The notes under the pieces: model-generated | The model's database searches: none | The model's input: the letters and a program-made list of their open reading frames with translations, nothing else | What the model was told of the DNA's origin: nothing | In this document: positions 21,901-31,206 of the stretch, one piece after another | Layout: each line of letters begins with the position of its first letter | Numbering within the stretch: position 1 is the stretch's first letter | Assembly (NCBI GenBank): GCA_008931825.1 | Contig: QXVZ01030831.1 | Location: 1-31,206 of the forward strand | Origin: Phallusia fumigata | Taxonomy: Eukaryota > Chordata > Ascidiacea > Phlebobranchia > Ascidiidae | Direction of reading: 5' to 3' | DNA: 31,206 nucleotides | Made by a program: the position numbers and the translations under genes

Positions 21901-24900
21901 AAAGCACCCATTATAACAGACACCTGTGACTTTTAACATGCCAGTATGGCTAATATTTTAACATTTTCTTCAAAAACAAGAAATCGGCAGATTTTTTTGC
22001 TTGCAGGTGGAGAGAAGTTGCTTACGATCAAAAAATAATCCACAAAGACTCTCTCTCCTGGTTTCGGAAGGTGCATGATCGTGAAACCAAACATGTGGTA
22101 TTTAAACAGTGGAAACGGTCACTGATGTGCAAGCGTGTTGCAAGTGACCTGCTAACATCAAAACAACATCATCTGTTTTCTGTAAGTTTAGGAAGTTGGT
22201 ACAAATAAGGTTAAAAAGTAGTTTTTACTTGTTTGGTATAATAAGTGAAATAAAGTTTATACATGCAAAACCTATTTTAAATTTGTATTGTTTTTCAATT
22301 TATACACTTTTAGCTTTTGCCTTTTTAGCAAACGTTCAAGGAATGGAGAGATATAACCAAACAAAACCTCAAAATGCAGATGACGGAATTTAGTGTTAAA
22401 CTATTTGAATCAAATCACACAATATCGTCATCTTCTAACAGTTCATTGGAATCTACTGATGTTTTTACACCATCTACTAAATCTGTGCATGACCGAAAAA
22501 TGTTATTCAATGATTCTGGTGTCGAAATGGTAAAAGATTCATCATCAGAAGTTTCCAGCCAATTTGACCGTAAATCGCATGACAATGATTCACAAGTTAT
22601 CCTTGACCACACACATATTTCTAGAGCTTTGAGTATTTCACATCATGAATCTGAATCTTGTGATTCTTATGATCATGAATATGAAAGCATCATTTCACAT
22701 GACTTTGATGATGCTACATCTTATGAGGACTCGAGCACTAACAAAGCAAATTCTAGCACTGAAATCATGACAATAGAAGATTTAGAAAGTGATTTTGACA
22801 CCACAACATGTTTTGATGATGCAGAAAATCCAATGCTGTCCAGTCGTACAGTTGTGGATTTAACCAACCATGACAACTGCAGTGTCATCGTACATGACTC
22901 AGCACTTAGTGATCACCTCGCTGACATGGAGGTGGAAGGTTTTATGCAGCAAAACACCATGTCAGCAGAAGTTTTACCCTTGGAAGGGGACAGTGAACAA
23001 CATCTTCATGAAAGCACTGCTTCTAATGCGCAGATTGACAATGATCATGTCACACTCTTTCACACCAGACCAAAACAGGTCACCGACGTGATTGTACAAA
23101 GTTAGTAGATGCACATTAGTTATTTAGTTAAGCATTTTTTAAGGTCTGTAAAATCCACTTCTCATTTCAACTTTTTTACTTTTACAAACATAAGTATTTA
23201 AAGAGTTTGTTGATTCTTAGGCTACTGTATTCAAACCATGTGTTTTATTCTAGCATTTTGGAAAATTATGAAACACCATAACACCTGACATACAAAATTT
23301 TGCTGCAATTTTTTCACAACCTGATCTCAATGTATTTACAGAAACCGATGGAAGCCGCTTACGGAATTTAGCATCATTCGCACTCCACCGACTTCAATAT
23401 CCAACACTCGGTTGTGCCTTTCACCAATGGAGGTTGCTTGTTTATGCAAAAAAGTGGAAAAAAAATGCTGAAAAACAGTCAGAAGCATTTCACAGTGTTA
23501 AGCAATCATGCAACGGGTTCAGGTCTGTTGGATGAGAACTGTTAGAAGTTGGACCAATCTTGAGTAGATAATAAACAACCCAGCCACTGCGTTTGAATAG
23601 CTTTTCGAGATATATAAACACTGTCTAAATTTACATTTACCACATTTCACCAAAATCTAATTTACCTATTTGGCCAGTTCTGTAGTATTTAATATAAAAC
23701 AGTGCTCTCTCTGCTAGATACCATCCTGCCACCCTTGTATTACCCACTTGTTGGTAATTACCACTAGGTTAAAACCTTTGGTCTAAAGCCAATATTGACT
23801 TATTTGTTGAGTCATTTGTCTTTGTGCTTGGTGACTTGAGTTAGTAGAATCTCTGCAATAGCGGGATTTGAGTCACGTCCAATGACTGACTTGGTTTGAA
23901 TTACATTTGTTCTTTATTATTTTCGGTTTAACCAAACAGGCCTAAATGCCTTTTTTGGGGAAAATATGCTGATAACCCAAAGATCAGTGATTCCCAAACC
24001 GTTTTGTGCACCAAGAATCTTTTTTACAACTCAACACTAAAGCTTTATGCTAACTGAGACTAGAATCGAGTATTTCAAAACCACAACTGTTTTGGGTCAT
24101 TAAGATCACCAGTCAAATCTTGATTATACTTTCATCAAAGTTATTAAAGTGACCCTAACTTTTTAGGAAATGGAAGTTTCAAATTATGTCACTAGCGGTT
24201 GCCGACAACCATTATTACCAAAGATTAGTTGAACAAGCCTTCTGCTCCTGGCTACTACTGGTTCGTCAGAAAAAACGTGTTAGACGGTTCGTACATCGAA
24301 ACCTTAGGAATAATTAATCTTTCAATACAAACATCTTTCCTTTGTAGCATGCATTCGACTGCAGATGAACTGATAAGAAGACGTCTGACTTCGGTAACTT
24401 TCCACTTATGGCGAGAAAAATACAAACAAATTCGGGAGTTCAAAGGTGAGCTGTTTAGTTCAAATTATTTCGTCAAAGCAGGCCCATCGTGGTTTGTACC
24501 AATTTCATCTTTTGGGCGCTGTACGCCCCCCAAGTCCCTTTGGCTGACTCTGGCCAGCCCGTTAATCCAATTTGGAATGACAAATTAAACATCTGAATAA
24601 ATGGATAAAATGTTATTGAAAGGCAACCCAAATTTGAATTGGTTATATGATCTTACCATCTGGCCAATACAGTGTTGTATACTATTTTTTTTGAAATACA
24701 ATTAATACCATACAAAATTGATTTTTTTCAAAGAAATAAAATTAATATCATGCAGAATTGAGTTAAGCTATTGTGCCTGGCCCTTCTGTTTATCACGTGG
24801 CCCCACGTAATAAATAATTAACCCACATCTGTCCTAGATGCATTGGACAAATCTGAAAATCAGCACATCGACGTTGAGCGCTTGGAAGGCCAGTGTACAA

Positions 24901-27900
24901 ACTTTCAGCAGAATACCCAAACAGCAATGCTCAGAAAATGCATGGAAATCTGGTCAAAGAAACACCGCCAACTGGCCCTTTGTGACCGACACTACAAACA
25001 TAAGCTATATCAGAGGTAGGTATTGTTTCTATGGCAGTTCTATGGCACTCACGTCACATGTATAAATATCTTGAGTAGATAATAAACAAACCAGCCACTG
25101 TATTTGAGTAGCTTATCGAGACATCTAAACACTGTCCAAATTTACATTTACCACAATTCACCACAATCTAATTTACCTATTTGGCATTTTGCTTAGACCA
25201 CTATTTATGGGTCTCCTTCCTGAAGAGACACATATTGTTTTCACTCGGTTTGTTTGCTTTTTTCTTTTTTTCTACCCCGAGCTTGTTTTTCTTTGTTATT
25301 GAAAATGGATCTCCGTTGCTTGTAGGTATCTTCTGCACTGGAAGAGTTACACTGAAAGAAAGCGGTGTCAGCGAACCAGGGTGAAAGCCGTCAACGAAAT
25401 CCTTTTAAAATACAGAATCCTGATCACCTGGCAAAGGTAAATGACACAGACAGCTTTTTTTATTTTCATATTTGAAAAGGTGTTTGGAAAAACGGTTGTA
25501 GATGTACATAGACCCGATGAAACTCTTTTGTTAACTAGTCAACGAAGTGTTTTTACTTGTTTAGAATTCTCCACCAGAAGAAGATGGCGGAGTTCGTCCA
25601 TGCAGACAACGTGAAGAAAAGAATGCGATTCTTGTTGACAAGTTGGCACCAGTTTTTCTCAGGTCTGGTTCCTCCAGCGATTTTCAACACAAATTTTATT
25701 ATTATTTTCAGCGAATGAACGGGCAAAGAACGGGTTTTGCGCATCGATTTGTTTTTAGCCTTAAACCTATTTCATAAACAACACGAATGAGATATTTTTT
25801 GCTTGTAACTACTGTGATGTCATCATGTTACATCACACATTAAAAAATAATGTTATAATGTTATATCAAACTCACATTTTATGGGCAAAAGTATAATGTT
25901 TTTTTTGTCCAATAACAATAACTAATGCTATCATAATTGTTCCCGAATATAATATTTTCAATGTATAAAAATACTCAACAGTTCAACGTAAGAACCGAAC
26001 CGCAGCCGAAGCATTCCTCGCTCGATCCCATCAAGCCAGACTTCGCCTCAGCTTTGCCTTGTGGAGCCGCAAAAGCAAGCACAAAAGATCGGCTTCAAAC
26101 TTTTACACCGCAAACTTGCTTCGCAAATCCTTTTCACGCTTTCGACAAATTACTCACGAAAAACGCGCCAGAAATGAAACGGCAGAAATGGTTGTTGAAC
26201 GGAACAAATCCCAGTCGGTAAGTTATGTAAAGTTTACTACCCTGGGTGAACATATATGTCAAGACCAACATGGTAATAGAATAGATGACCCCTAATTTGA
26301 CTTTGTATTCTGGTAATAGAATGAGTGAGCTATGTGTGTGAATGAAATAGCCGATCTGGCGATCCCCTACCAGAAAGTGACGTGTAAAGCAGGCAGCGGT
26401 GTCTGTGATTTGACTTTCGGCAGGCTGACCACCGAGTCTGCGTATTGCACTTGTTCAGAGCGCCAGACCCAGATAGACACATGTCGTGGGTTCGAATCCT
26501 ACCGCATTTCTCCAGCCACACCTTGCTGAATGGAAATGCATGGAAGGCCGACTATGATTCTGTATAACGCGTCTTACAAGCTATTGCTTACTTAAACTAA
26601 TTTACGTTTTTTGTTCGTCTTCTTGTGGTTTGTGCAAATACCTTTATATTTAACCTTCTATTTTTTTAAACCTTGTTGACGTGTTTTCATCCAATCACGA
26701 CAACTCAAGTTTAAAATCGTTTCACATTCTTACAATACCGTGAACTATAATTTTATTTGTAACATTTCAGGTCGCCGTGTACTTTAGCCGATGGCGAGAA
26801 GCAAAATATCGGGCTGAAATGTTTCGTCAGTTTGAAATTAATCGTCTACGATGTCTATGGTCACGATGGTGCCGCAGTTTGTTTAACAAAAGGTTTGATG
26901 ATTTATTAGCATGTGAAGAGTTTCACCTAGCAATGTCCTCCTTGTGCATAAATGTGCAACATTTTCGTTGCACGAGAAACAAAGGTGAAAAAGACAATTT
27001 TCTTCTTCGCCGTTCGTTCGATGTGTGGTCGAAAAGTTGCAGGAAAGAAACGAAATCACGTGACACCGCGAGGCAAATGATTACCAAGTGGTACGTTTAC
27101 GACACAAAACAAATAACCGATGTTCTGATCAAGGTTATTGACTTCCTAAAGCAAAAATCTTTGAGGACATTGGTTTCCAACTGTTAATGATCTACTCCTC
27201 CCCTTTGCTTCATTTCGAACTTTTCATTTTCCCCATAAATAACATACGTCAGTGGAAATTCCCCCACGAGCGCCGAGCATCAATATCAGCAATGCTCGGT
27301 TGTCGGGTCGGATCGGCATATCCCTGCTTAAATGTGTGTTGGCAAAAATACACATTCAAGTTAGCAATGTGACAGTGAACTGGTTGTGGTTGCCAAGCAT
27401 AGCCCAGTTACGCATTAAAACCACATCAAAACTGAAACGTCTTGATAACATTTCAGCAGTTGGTCTTAACTAGAGGGCCATTGTGTTTAAAATGTTATTT
27501 ACCAAAGTTACATCAATAGTTTCTCTTCTGAATATACTGATATTAACATACTATCTAACTAATTTTCCAGAGGGAGGTTATAGCTTTGATTATCTGTTAG
27601 ACGGGGTCTATGGAATCAAAAAGCCTGAGATCAACTGATATACGGTATTAATCCATTATAGGCGCGATTTGGCTGTCAGGCAAAGGCAGCTTCGAGAAAT
27701 GATGGAATTGTTCGAAATTGGGCAACGCGCTTTAATAAAAGAAACCGCATTACACCAATGGATTGAGAACAGCGTGCAAAGTATTGAAGCCAAGCGACAT
27801 TTCCGTAAATCACAGTTACAAAGGTATTTTTAGCTCAGAGTTTTTTGTAACCTATGTATGGAAAAACAACACAATTTTTTTCGTTGCAGGTTTTTCCGTG

Positions 27901-27947
27901 CCTGGCGATCAAGGTCACTTGAAAGCTTGACCCAAACTGTGACTTAA
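14651..27947 (+). CDS. SFI1: SFI1 homologue (centrin-binding centrosomal repeat protein), complete, 26 exons
   Basis: SFI1 proteins form long helices that carry one centrin per repeat in the centriole, basal body or spindle pole. Exons: 14651-15915, 16028-16102, 16259-16386, 16812-16914, 16979-17099, 17173-17287, 17517-17653, 18464-18648, 18952-19092, 19894-20020, 20415-20589, 20749-20935, 21371-21566, 21695-21768, 22007-22181, 22329-23100, 23342-23522, 24167-24286, 24348-24445, 24838-25015, 25326-25436, 25565-25662, 25982-26217, 26771-27090, 27662-27823, 27890-27947. They join in frame for about 1845 aa. Residues 1-422 look disordered. From exon 2 on there are about forty units with the Sfi1 core (aromatic-x-x-W-K/R), such as RYFQRWKQ, HFYAWRFY, TFQRWRKS, KFHAWKTF, MFYAWRCV, SFALWSRK, YFSRWREA and FFRAWRSR. 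Exon 16 inserts an acidic stretch. Human SFI1 is clearly shorter. Single exon ends could be wrong by alternative splicing; the family call is firm. Confidence 0.85.
16640..16790 (-). repeat. tRNA-derived SINE in SFI1 intron 3 (minus strand)
   Basis: Read on the minus strand, TGGCTGGGGCAATGG (from 16774 down to 16760) resembles an A box and GGTTCAAATCC (16732-16722) is a consensus B box. The tail of the element would extend leftwards. It is not a tRNA gene, because the surrounding arms do not pair. Confidence 0.5.
19600..19787. repeat. hAT-like terminus in SFI1 intron 9
   Basis: The sequence GGTTGTGCACCCCTG, ending at 19787 and preceded by GGCCGTACGGCCGCA, is typical of a hAT right end. No matching CAGGGGTGCACAACC left end was found in the intron, so only the right boundary is supported; the left coordinate is arbitrary. 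SFI1 intron 9 (19093-19893) is one of the longest in the gene, and nothing else was recognised in it. Confidence 0.35.
22329..23100 (+). other. SFI1: SFI1 exon 16: acidic Ser/Asp/His-rich insertion within the repeat array
   Basis: A 772-base exon opens with one Sfi1-type unit (TFKEWRDITKQNL) and then codes for about 235 residues rich in Ser, Asp, Glu and His, for example SHHESESCDSYDHEYES and IEDLESDFDTTTCFDDAE. No W-centred units occur in this part. Exon 17 resumes with ASFALHRLQ and AFHQWRLL. Both flanking introns keep frame (phases 0 and 1). The region is probably disordered and negatively charged. Confidence 0.75.
23557..23674 (+). repeat. 118-bp repeat, copy 1 (SFI1 intron 17)
   Basis: This stretch starts ATCTTGAGTAGATAATAAAC and ends TTTACCTATTTGGC. 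A second copy of the same length at 25068-25185 is nearly identical, with about a dozen substitutions by eye and no gaps. It has no coding capacity. Confidence 0.8.
23980..24109. repeat. Small MITE-like element in SFI1 intron 17
   Basis: The element 23988-24101 (114 bp) begins TGATTCCCAAACCGTTTT. Its right end read inverted is AATGACCCAAAACAGTTG, so the ends share a CCCAAA core. It is flanked by AAGATCAG (23980-23987) and AAGATCAC (24102-24109), an 8-bp duplication with one mismatch. This fits a small hAT-type MITE. Confidence 0.5.
24512..24825. repeat. Dispersed repeat, copy B (SFI1 intron 19)
   Basis: This is the second copy of the element at 7016-7294, about 310 bases long, with shared blocks in the same order. 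It lies almost directly after exon 19 and ends just before exon 20, so it makes up most of that intron. Confidence 0.6.
25068..25185 (+). repeat. 118-bp repeat, copy 2 (SFI1 intron 20)
   Basis: This is the second copy of the sequence at 23557-23674, in the same orientation and of the same length. It could be a small mobile element or the trace of a local duplication, but the surrounding exons 17-18 and 20-21 are not duplicates of each other. Confidence 0.8.
26440..26530 (+). repeat. tRNA-derived SINE fragment in SFI1 intron 23
   Basis: The sequence contains a perfect pol III B box, GGTTCGAATCC at 26489-26499, preceded by AGAGCGCCAGACCCAGA, which resembles the D-arm to anticodon part of a tRNA. 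The A box is degenerate and no cloverleaf closes, so it is a SINE remnant and not a tRNA gene. The bases CTCCAGCCAC after it may be the SINE body. Confidence 0.55.
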
Positions 27948-30700
27948 ACCCACCTTTATTTTCAGTTTCCAAATTCTAAACGTTTGACGACAGTTCTCGA
28001 AGCTAACAGCTGCAACAGTGGTCGACCCGGGGCATCTTTTCATTTCGGTGTCGAATAGAAGATACACTACTATTCTTGTAACTTACACATTCGGTTGCCT
28101 CTTAACTCTTTGTATCTTTTTTGTTTGATGCGTCACACGCTTGTCGGCAACACTTCGCGGCAGTTAGTAAATTTATCAACTGTTAGCGTTTTTGCTGCGA
28201 GTAGTAGTTGTAGTTCTACACCCAGTACTTTGCATAACCCGGGGCCACAAAATTTTTTTTAGTGGATTTCTGGGTTGCAAATGTGATTTTCGCCAGAAGT
28301 TCGCAAATACTTTTTAGGCGCGAACCCAAAATTGTTACGACGTGTTTCAAGAAGAAACCTCGTCAATCTTGCCGGAGTAAATATTCCCTAGCAAATTTTG
28401 GGCACATCAAAGTTGGGTAAATATGCAATACAACCTGTCTATAATCCTAATTATTACCTGAAGGATGTGTACTTTCTTATGTACAAGAAAAACGTGCCGT
28501 ATAATTTCAGTTATTGCAACCCGGTATTTGCGCAGCTCTGTTCTAGGGCATCGAGTATGAAAAGGTGCCACCCCCAAGTAACGCTCACATTTATAAATAT
28601 TTTTCCCTTCAAGTTGTTGCGATGTGCGTGAATGAGGAACCTCTTGCCTTAGTAGATATTCTTCACCAAATACTGTAGCTGCTGTATAGTTCCGCCTTCT
28701 AAGAAACCTCGTTACCTGCTGACGCTTAACGTAGAAACATGCATGTCGATCTGCTGCTGCTCGCATATAGGTTGTATACTAAAGTGTAGAAGCCCACAGT
28801 GTTAATGATGTTCCGAGCCTCTTTTATACGTTTTGTTGTAGAATTTGTCGATAATCTTGCCCTACTGTTTGATACGGTACGAACACCTTTTTACCTAAGT
28901 AGCAATATAGCATAGTGTAACTGCTATTCTTGTCAAGAACGATTTGGACCAATTAGAAGTTTTATACATGTTTTTGTGTGGCAAGTCAGACCAAACTGCT
29001 GATACAAAAAGTAATTTGCAAACCTTTTATGCATTGTTCTACGTAAACACCGTTAGTAACATTTAAAACCTTGCTTTTATAAAATGTCAGCCGATTTCCA
29101 TATTGCACTTGTGTGGAAGTTACGTGTGGACCAACACACTTTCGCTTTTTTAATAACCACACCTGGAACCTTTTTAGGCATTTTTATTCGGCTTTATATG
29201 TGTTGAGGCATTTTGACTGTTGCAGCCGATCGTGTACAACGTGCTACTCAACTATATTCGCATTTGGCGACGCCTTGGGTGTTGTTTGTTTTTGAATTTA
29301 CTCTTAAAATATGTGAAACAATTGTTCTGAAATTGATTTTTAATTAACGCACTTTGCAATGCGTCAAAGCTGAATGCTTTAATGTGCAAAATCACGTAGG
29401 TAACAGATCGTCCCTTAAACGTCACAACCAAAATGCGATTAAACAAAATACAGCAAGTAAGTTTAAGGCGGCGAGAGTCAAGTACACAACTGGTCACGTT
29501 GCGAACTTGATTGCCTCAAAGTTAGGAAACCCACCAGCCTGATATTGTTGAGCAATTACTTCCTGAAAAGTGAGCGCGCGACGCAACCGTTGCTATAACG
29601 AAGGAACCTAAGTTACTGTATTTGGTGTTGTGTGTAGCATACATGTTTTTCAGTAAGAATACTGTTGGAGGAGGGTTTAAGTTGCTACATCCCGTTAGTA
29701 CCACAGCAAGGAGGTTTTGAATTCTACACTGAAGGTAATTTTTTTGGTTTGTTTTATCTTTAAATGCGTTTGCAATGTTATCTTGCAACTAATTTGGTAG
29801 ACTAGAAATAGTTCGAGGACGCTGTTCTGGTTCAATGATCCGGCTAGTGGTGGTCTTGTGGCAAAATTGCCAGAGCATCAATACGTTTTTTCCTTGTTTC
29901 ATGACCAGGCGTTTCTGATAGTTTTGTGGTTTATGCATTGGTTTTGTCAACAGGCAACCTGTTACTGAGGGTCTGGCTTTTTTTACGTCCCTCGTGTGTT
30001 TTTGCACGTTCCACTGTTTTTATTTTTTGGAAACCGAAAAATTTAACAGTACGTCAGATTTTGATTTGCTTCTTAGTGAAAAATGAATTACCTCGACAAA
30101 AGGCTGTAGGCCTATTACGTTGTATAAAAAAATAACCACTTAGTTATAGCTGGGCCGCGGTTTTTGTGGCAAGATACGTCATCAGCGCACTTTACAAACT
30201 CCGGATATCTGGGCGTTACCTTTAAAATGCGCTCTTACGATTGGTGTACATATCTAAATTGCACAAAACTAAAGGCTGATTCACACCAGATGCGTTTAAC
30301 GGTTGCGGTGCGGTTTTTTGATCTCGCGGCAAGCAGCGGGGCACTTAAACCAGCGGCGACCAAATTCTATCTATCAAACATAAAACACTTTGGCCGTGTC
30401 TGTCAATTAGAGTGGCGCTACATCCTGTTCTAGCAGTGAATATTACAAACTCCTTCAAGCAATTTCGGCAATGGGAGCAAACTTTTTCACGAAGCCAATA
30501 TGGTTGAATTTGACTTTCGTGTGAGCTTTGAGCTCGCATATCGAATTGAGTGTATTTGCAGCAAGGGCAGTGTACGGTACGTATTGAGTTGTGCGTGCCA
30601 CGTGAGGGCGTACCGTACTGTCATCCTTGATTTACAAGTGCTTTATGCTAAATTTTGCCCATTTTTCGATAGTAGTCGCTACATATAACACTGATTAACT
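27948..30700. other. SFI1 3' UTR and intergenic DNA
   Basis: About 2.7 kb without a supported gene. Open frames on both strands are short and unlike known proteins; the longest is a 119-codon minus-strand frame at 28407-28766. Fragments with repeat character are CCCGGGGCCACAAAATTTT near 28240 and GGCTGATTCACACCAGATGC near 30275, the latter resembling the end of a widespread MITE type. Promoter and any outron of the last gene should lie in the right part. Confidence 0.4.
28054..28059 (+). terminator. SFI1: Weak candidate poly(A) signal (AATAGA) after SFI1
   Basis: No AATAAA was seen in the first several hundred bases after the SFI1 stop. AATAGA, a known minor variant, lies about 107 bases downstream of it. 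This is a weak suggestion only. Confidence 0.2.
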
Positions 30701-30710
30701 GTTTTGCAGG
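30695..30710 (+). promoter_or_regulatory. Splice acceptor 30 bases upstream of the last gene's ATG (cis or spliced-leader)
   Basis: A TTAACTGTTTTGCAG acceptor ends at 30709. The bases from 30710 to the ATG at 30739 contain an in-frame stop (TGA at 30715-30717), so this is 5' UTR. An acceptor so close to the start codon is either the end of a 5' UTR intron or a trans-splice site for a spliced leader, which tunicates are known to use. Confidence 0.45.
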
Positions 30711-30738
30711 AAATTGATTTAATATCAGTGTTAGGAAA

Positions 30739-31206
30739 ATGGAGGCATTAAAATCTAAGTTCATGTGTTTGGCATGTGAACTAAGGTTACAATGCAGGGA
30801 AAGGAAAAATTATGACGTTCTATTGGAAACTAATTTGACAGATAGTGCCAAAATATTTCATGAAATGGGCAACGTTTATCGCCAAATGCCTGATTGCGGT
30901 GAACTGAGCCTACGTGAACAGAAGTTTGCCATCATCAGATGTGCAGTGTTGTACAATGCAGCAATCGTAAGAAAACCAGAAAACAAAGCCGAAATTGAAA
31001 CAGACCTGAGTGAACTATGCTCGCATGTACTTCAACTTTGTAGAGCCCGAGAAGCCGACGCTAACTTGGTAAACAAAGCTGAAGAAGCTCTAAAAGAGGT
31101 CATGCAACTGAGATCCGATGTAGAAAAAGAAGTTAAATCTCTTCATAACAGATTTCAACAGAAAGATGGGACCGAATTTTTTGTTGATACCACATTACAA
31201 CTAAAC
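30739..31206 (+). CDS. Unrecognised helical protein, N-terminal part, runs off the window
   Basis: The ATG at 30739 opens a frame that stays open for 156 codons to the last base, so the gene is cut by the window edge. An in-frame TGA at 30715 upstream supports this start. The encoded part is predominantly helical and charged. Landmarks are SAKIFHEMGNVYRQM near residues 36-50, then IIRCAVLYNAAIVRKPEN, then a conserved-looking LCSHVLQL, and a coiled-coil-like end (AEEALKEVMQLRSDVEKEV). The repeating helix pairs and Ala/Tyr spacing recall tetratricopeptide-type repeats, and the style recalls the N-terminal region of lineage-expanded invertebrate TPR proteins. I cannot name a family with confidence. 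There is no signal peptide or membrane segment. It is real coding sequence judged by its length, codon use and clean start. Confidence 0.7.
   Translation, partial: MEALKSKFMCLACELRLQCRERKNYDVLLETNLTDSAKIFHEMGNVYRQMPDCGELSLREQKFAIIRCAVLYNAAIVRKPENKAEIETDLSELCSHVLQLCRAREADANLVNKAEEALKEVMQLRSDVEKEVKSLHNRFQQKDGTEFFVDTTLQLN

Noticed and set aside
25694-25737. A possible small SFI1 exon starting after the acceptor at 25693 (ANERAKNG)
   Set aside because: No good donor follows before a stop, and exon 22 joins exon 23 directly in frame.
26440-26530. A functional tRNA gene
   Set aside because: The B box is perfect, but no acceptor stem or D-arm pairs and the A box is degenerate.
27187-27473. Overlapping frames of 61 and 73 codons in SFI1 intron 24
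   Set aside because: Neither continues exon 24 in phase to a repeat unit, whereas 27662 restores the W codon (TKW-RDLA) exactly.
28407-28766. A 119-codon minus-strand frame
   Set aside because: Its protein resembles nothing I know, its composition is random-like and it lies in intergenic DNA. It cannot be supported as a gene.

Overview
The window looks like animal nuclear DNA from a compact, AT-rich genome, most likely an ascidian tunicate of the Ciona type. That guess rests on the short introns, the small non-autonomous DNA transposons and tRNA-derived SINEs inside introns, and the way the proteins resemble but diverge from their vertebrate relatives. It is inference from gene style, not a database match. 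There is nothing prokaryotic: no operons, CRISPR arrays or insertion sequences.

The window holds four protein genes, all on the + strand. (1) 522-1866 is the 3' part of an alpha-1,4-glycosyltransferase of the A4GALT/A4GNT type, with its 5' exons outside the window. (2) 3414-13063 is a complete 17-exon DEPDC1 homologue (about 916 aa). It has a DEP domain, a RhoGAP-like domain, a long disordered middle and the conserved DEPDC1 C-terminal block, but it stops earlier than the vertebrate protein. (3) 14651-27947 is a complete 26-exon SFI1 homologue (about 1845 aa), a centrin-binding centrosome protein. It has a disordered N-terminus of about 420 aa and roughly forty tryptophan-centred repeats, interrupted by an acidic Ser/Asp-rich insertion carried on one large exon. 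(4) 30739-31206 is the first coding exon of an unrecognised helical protein that runs off the right edge.

Every exon junction was checked for a splice signal and for frame continuity. One junction uses a GC donor. The gene models read open from end to end, but they have not been tested against transcripts.

The rest is introns, UTRs and intergenic DNA. These contain hAT-type MITEs (two with near-perfect 8-bp target-site duplications in one intron), three tRNA-derived SINE fragments, a 118-bp repeat present in two SFI1 introns, a roughly 300-bp repeat shared by one DEPDC1 and one SFI1 intron, and several perfect TGACGTCA palindromes. DEPDC1 and SFI1 homologues both act in cell division, so two neighbouring genes are plausibly expressed in dividing cells. 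No unknown multi-gene system is visible. The most unusual features are the enlarged, interrupted SFI1 array, the shortened DEPDC1 and the unidentified last gene.
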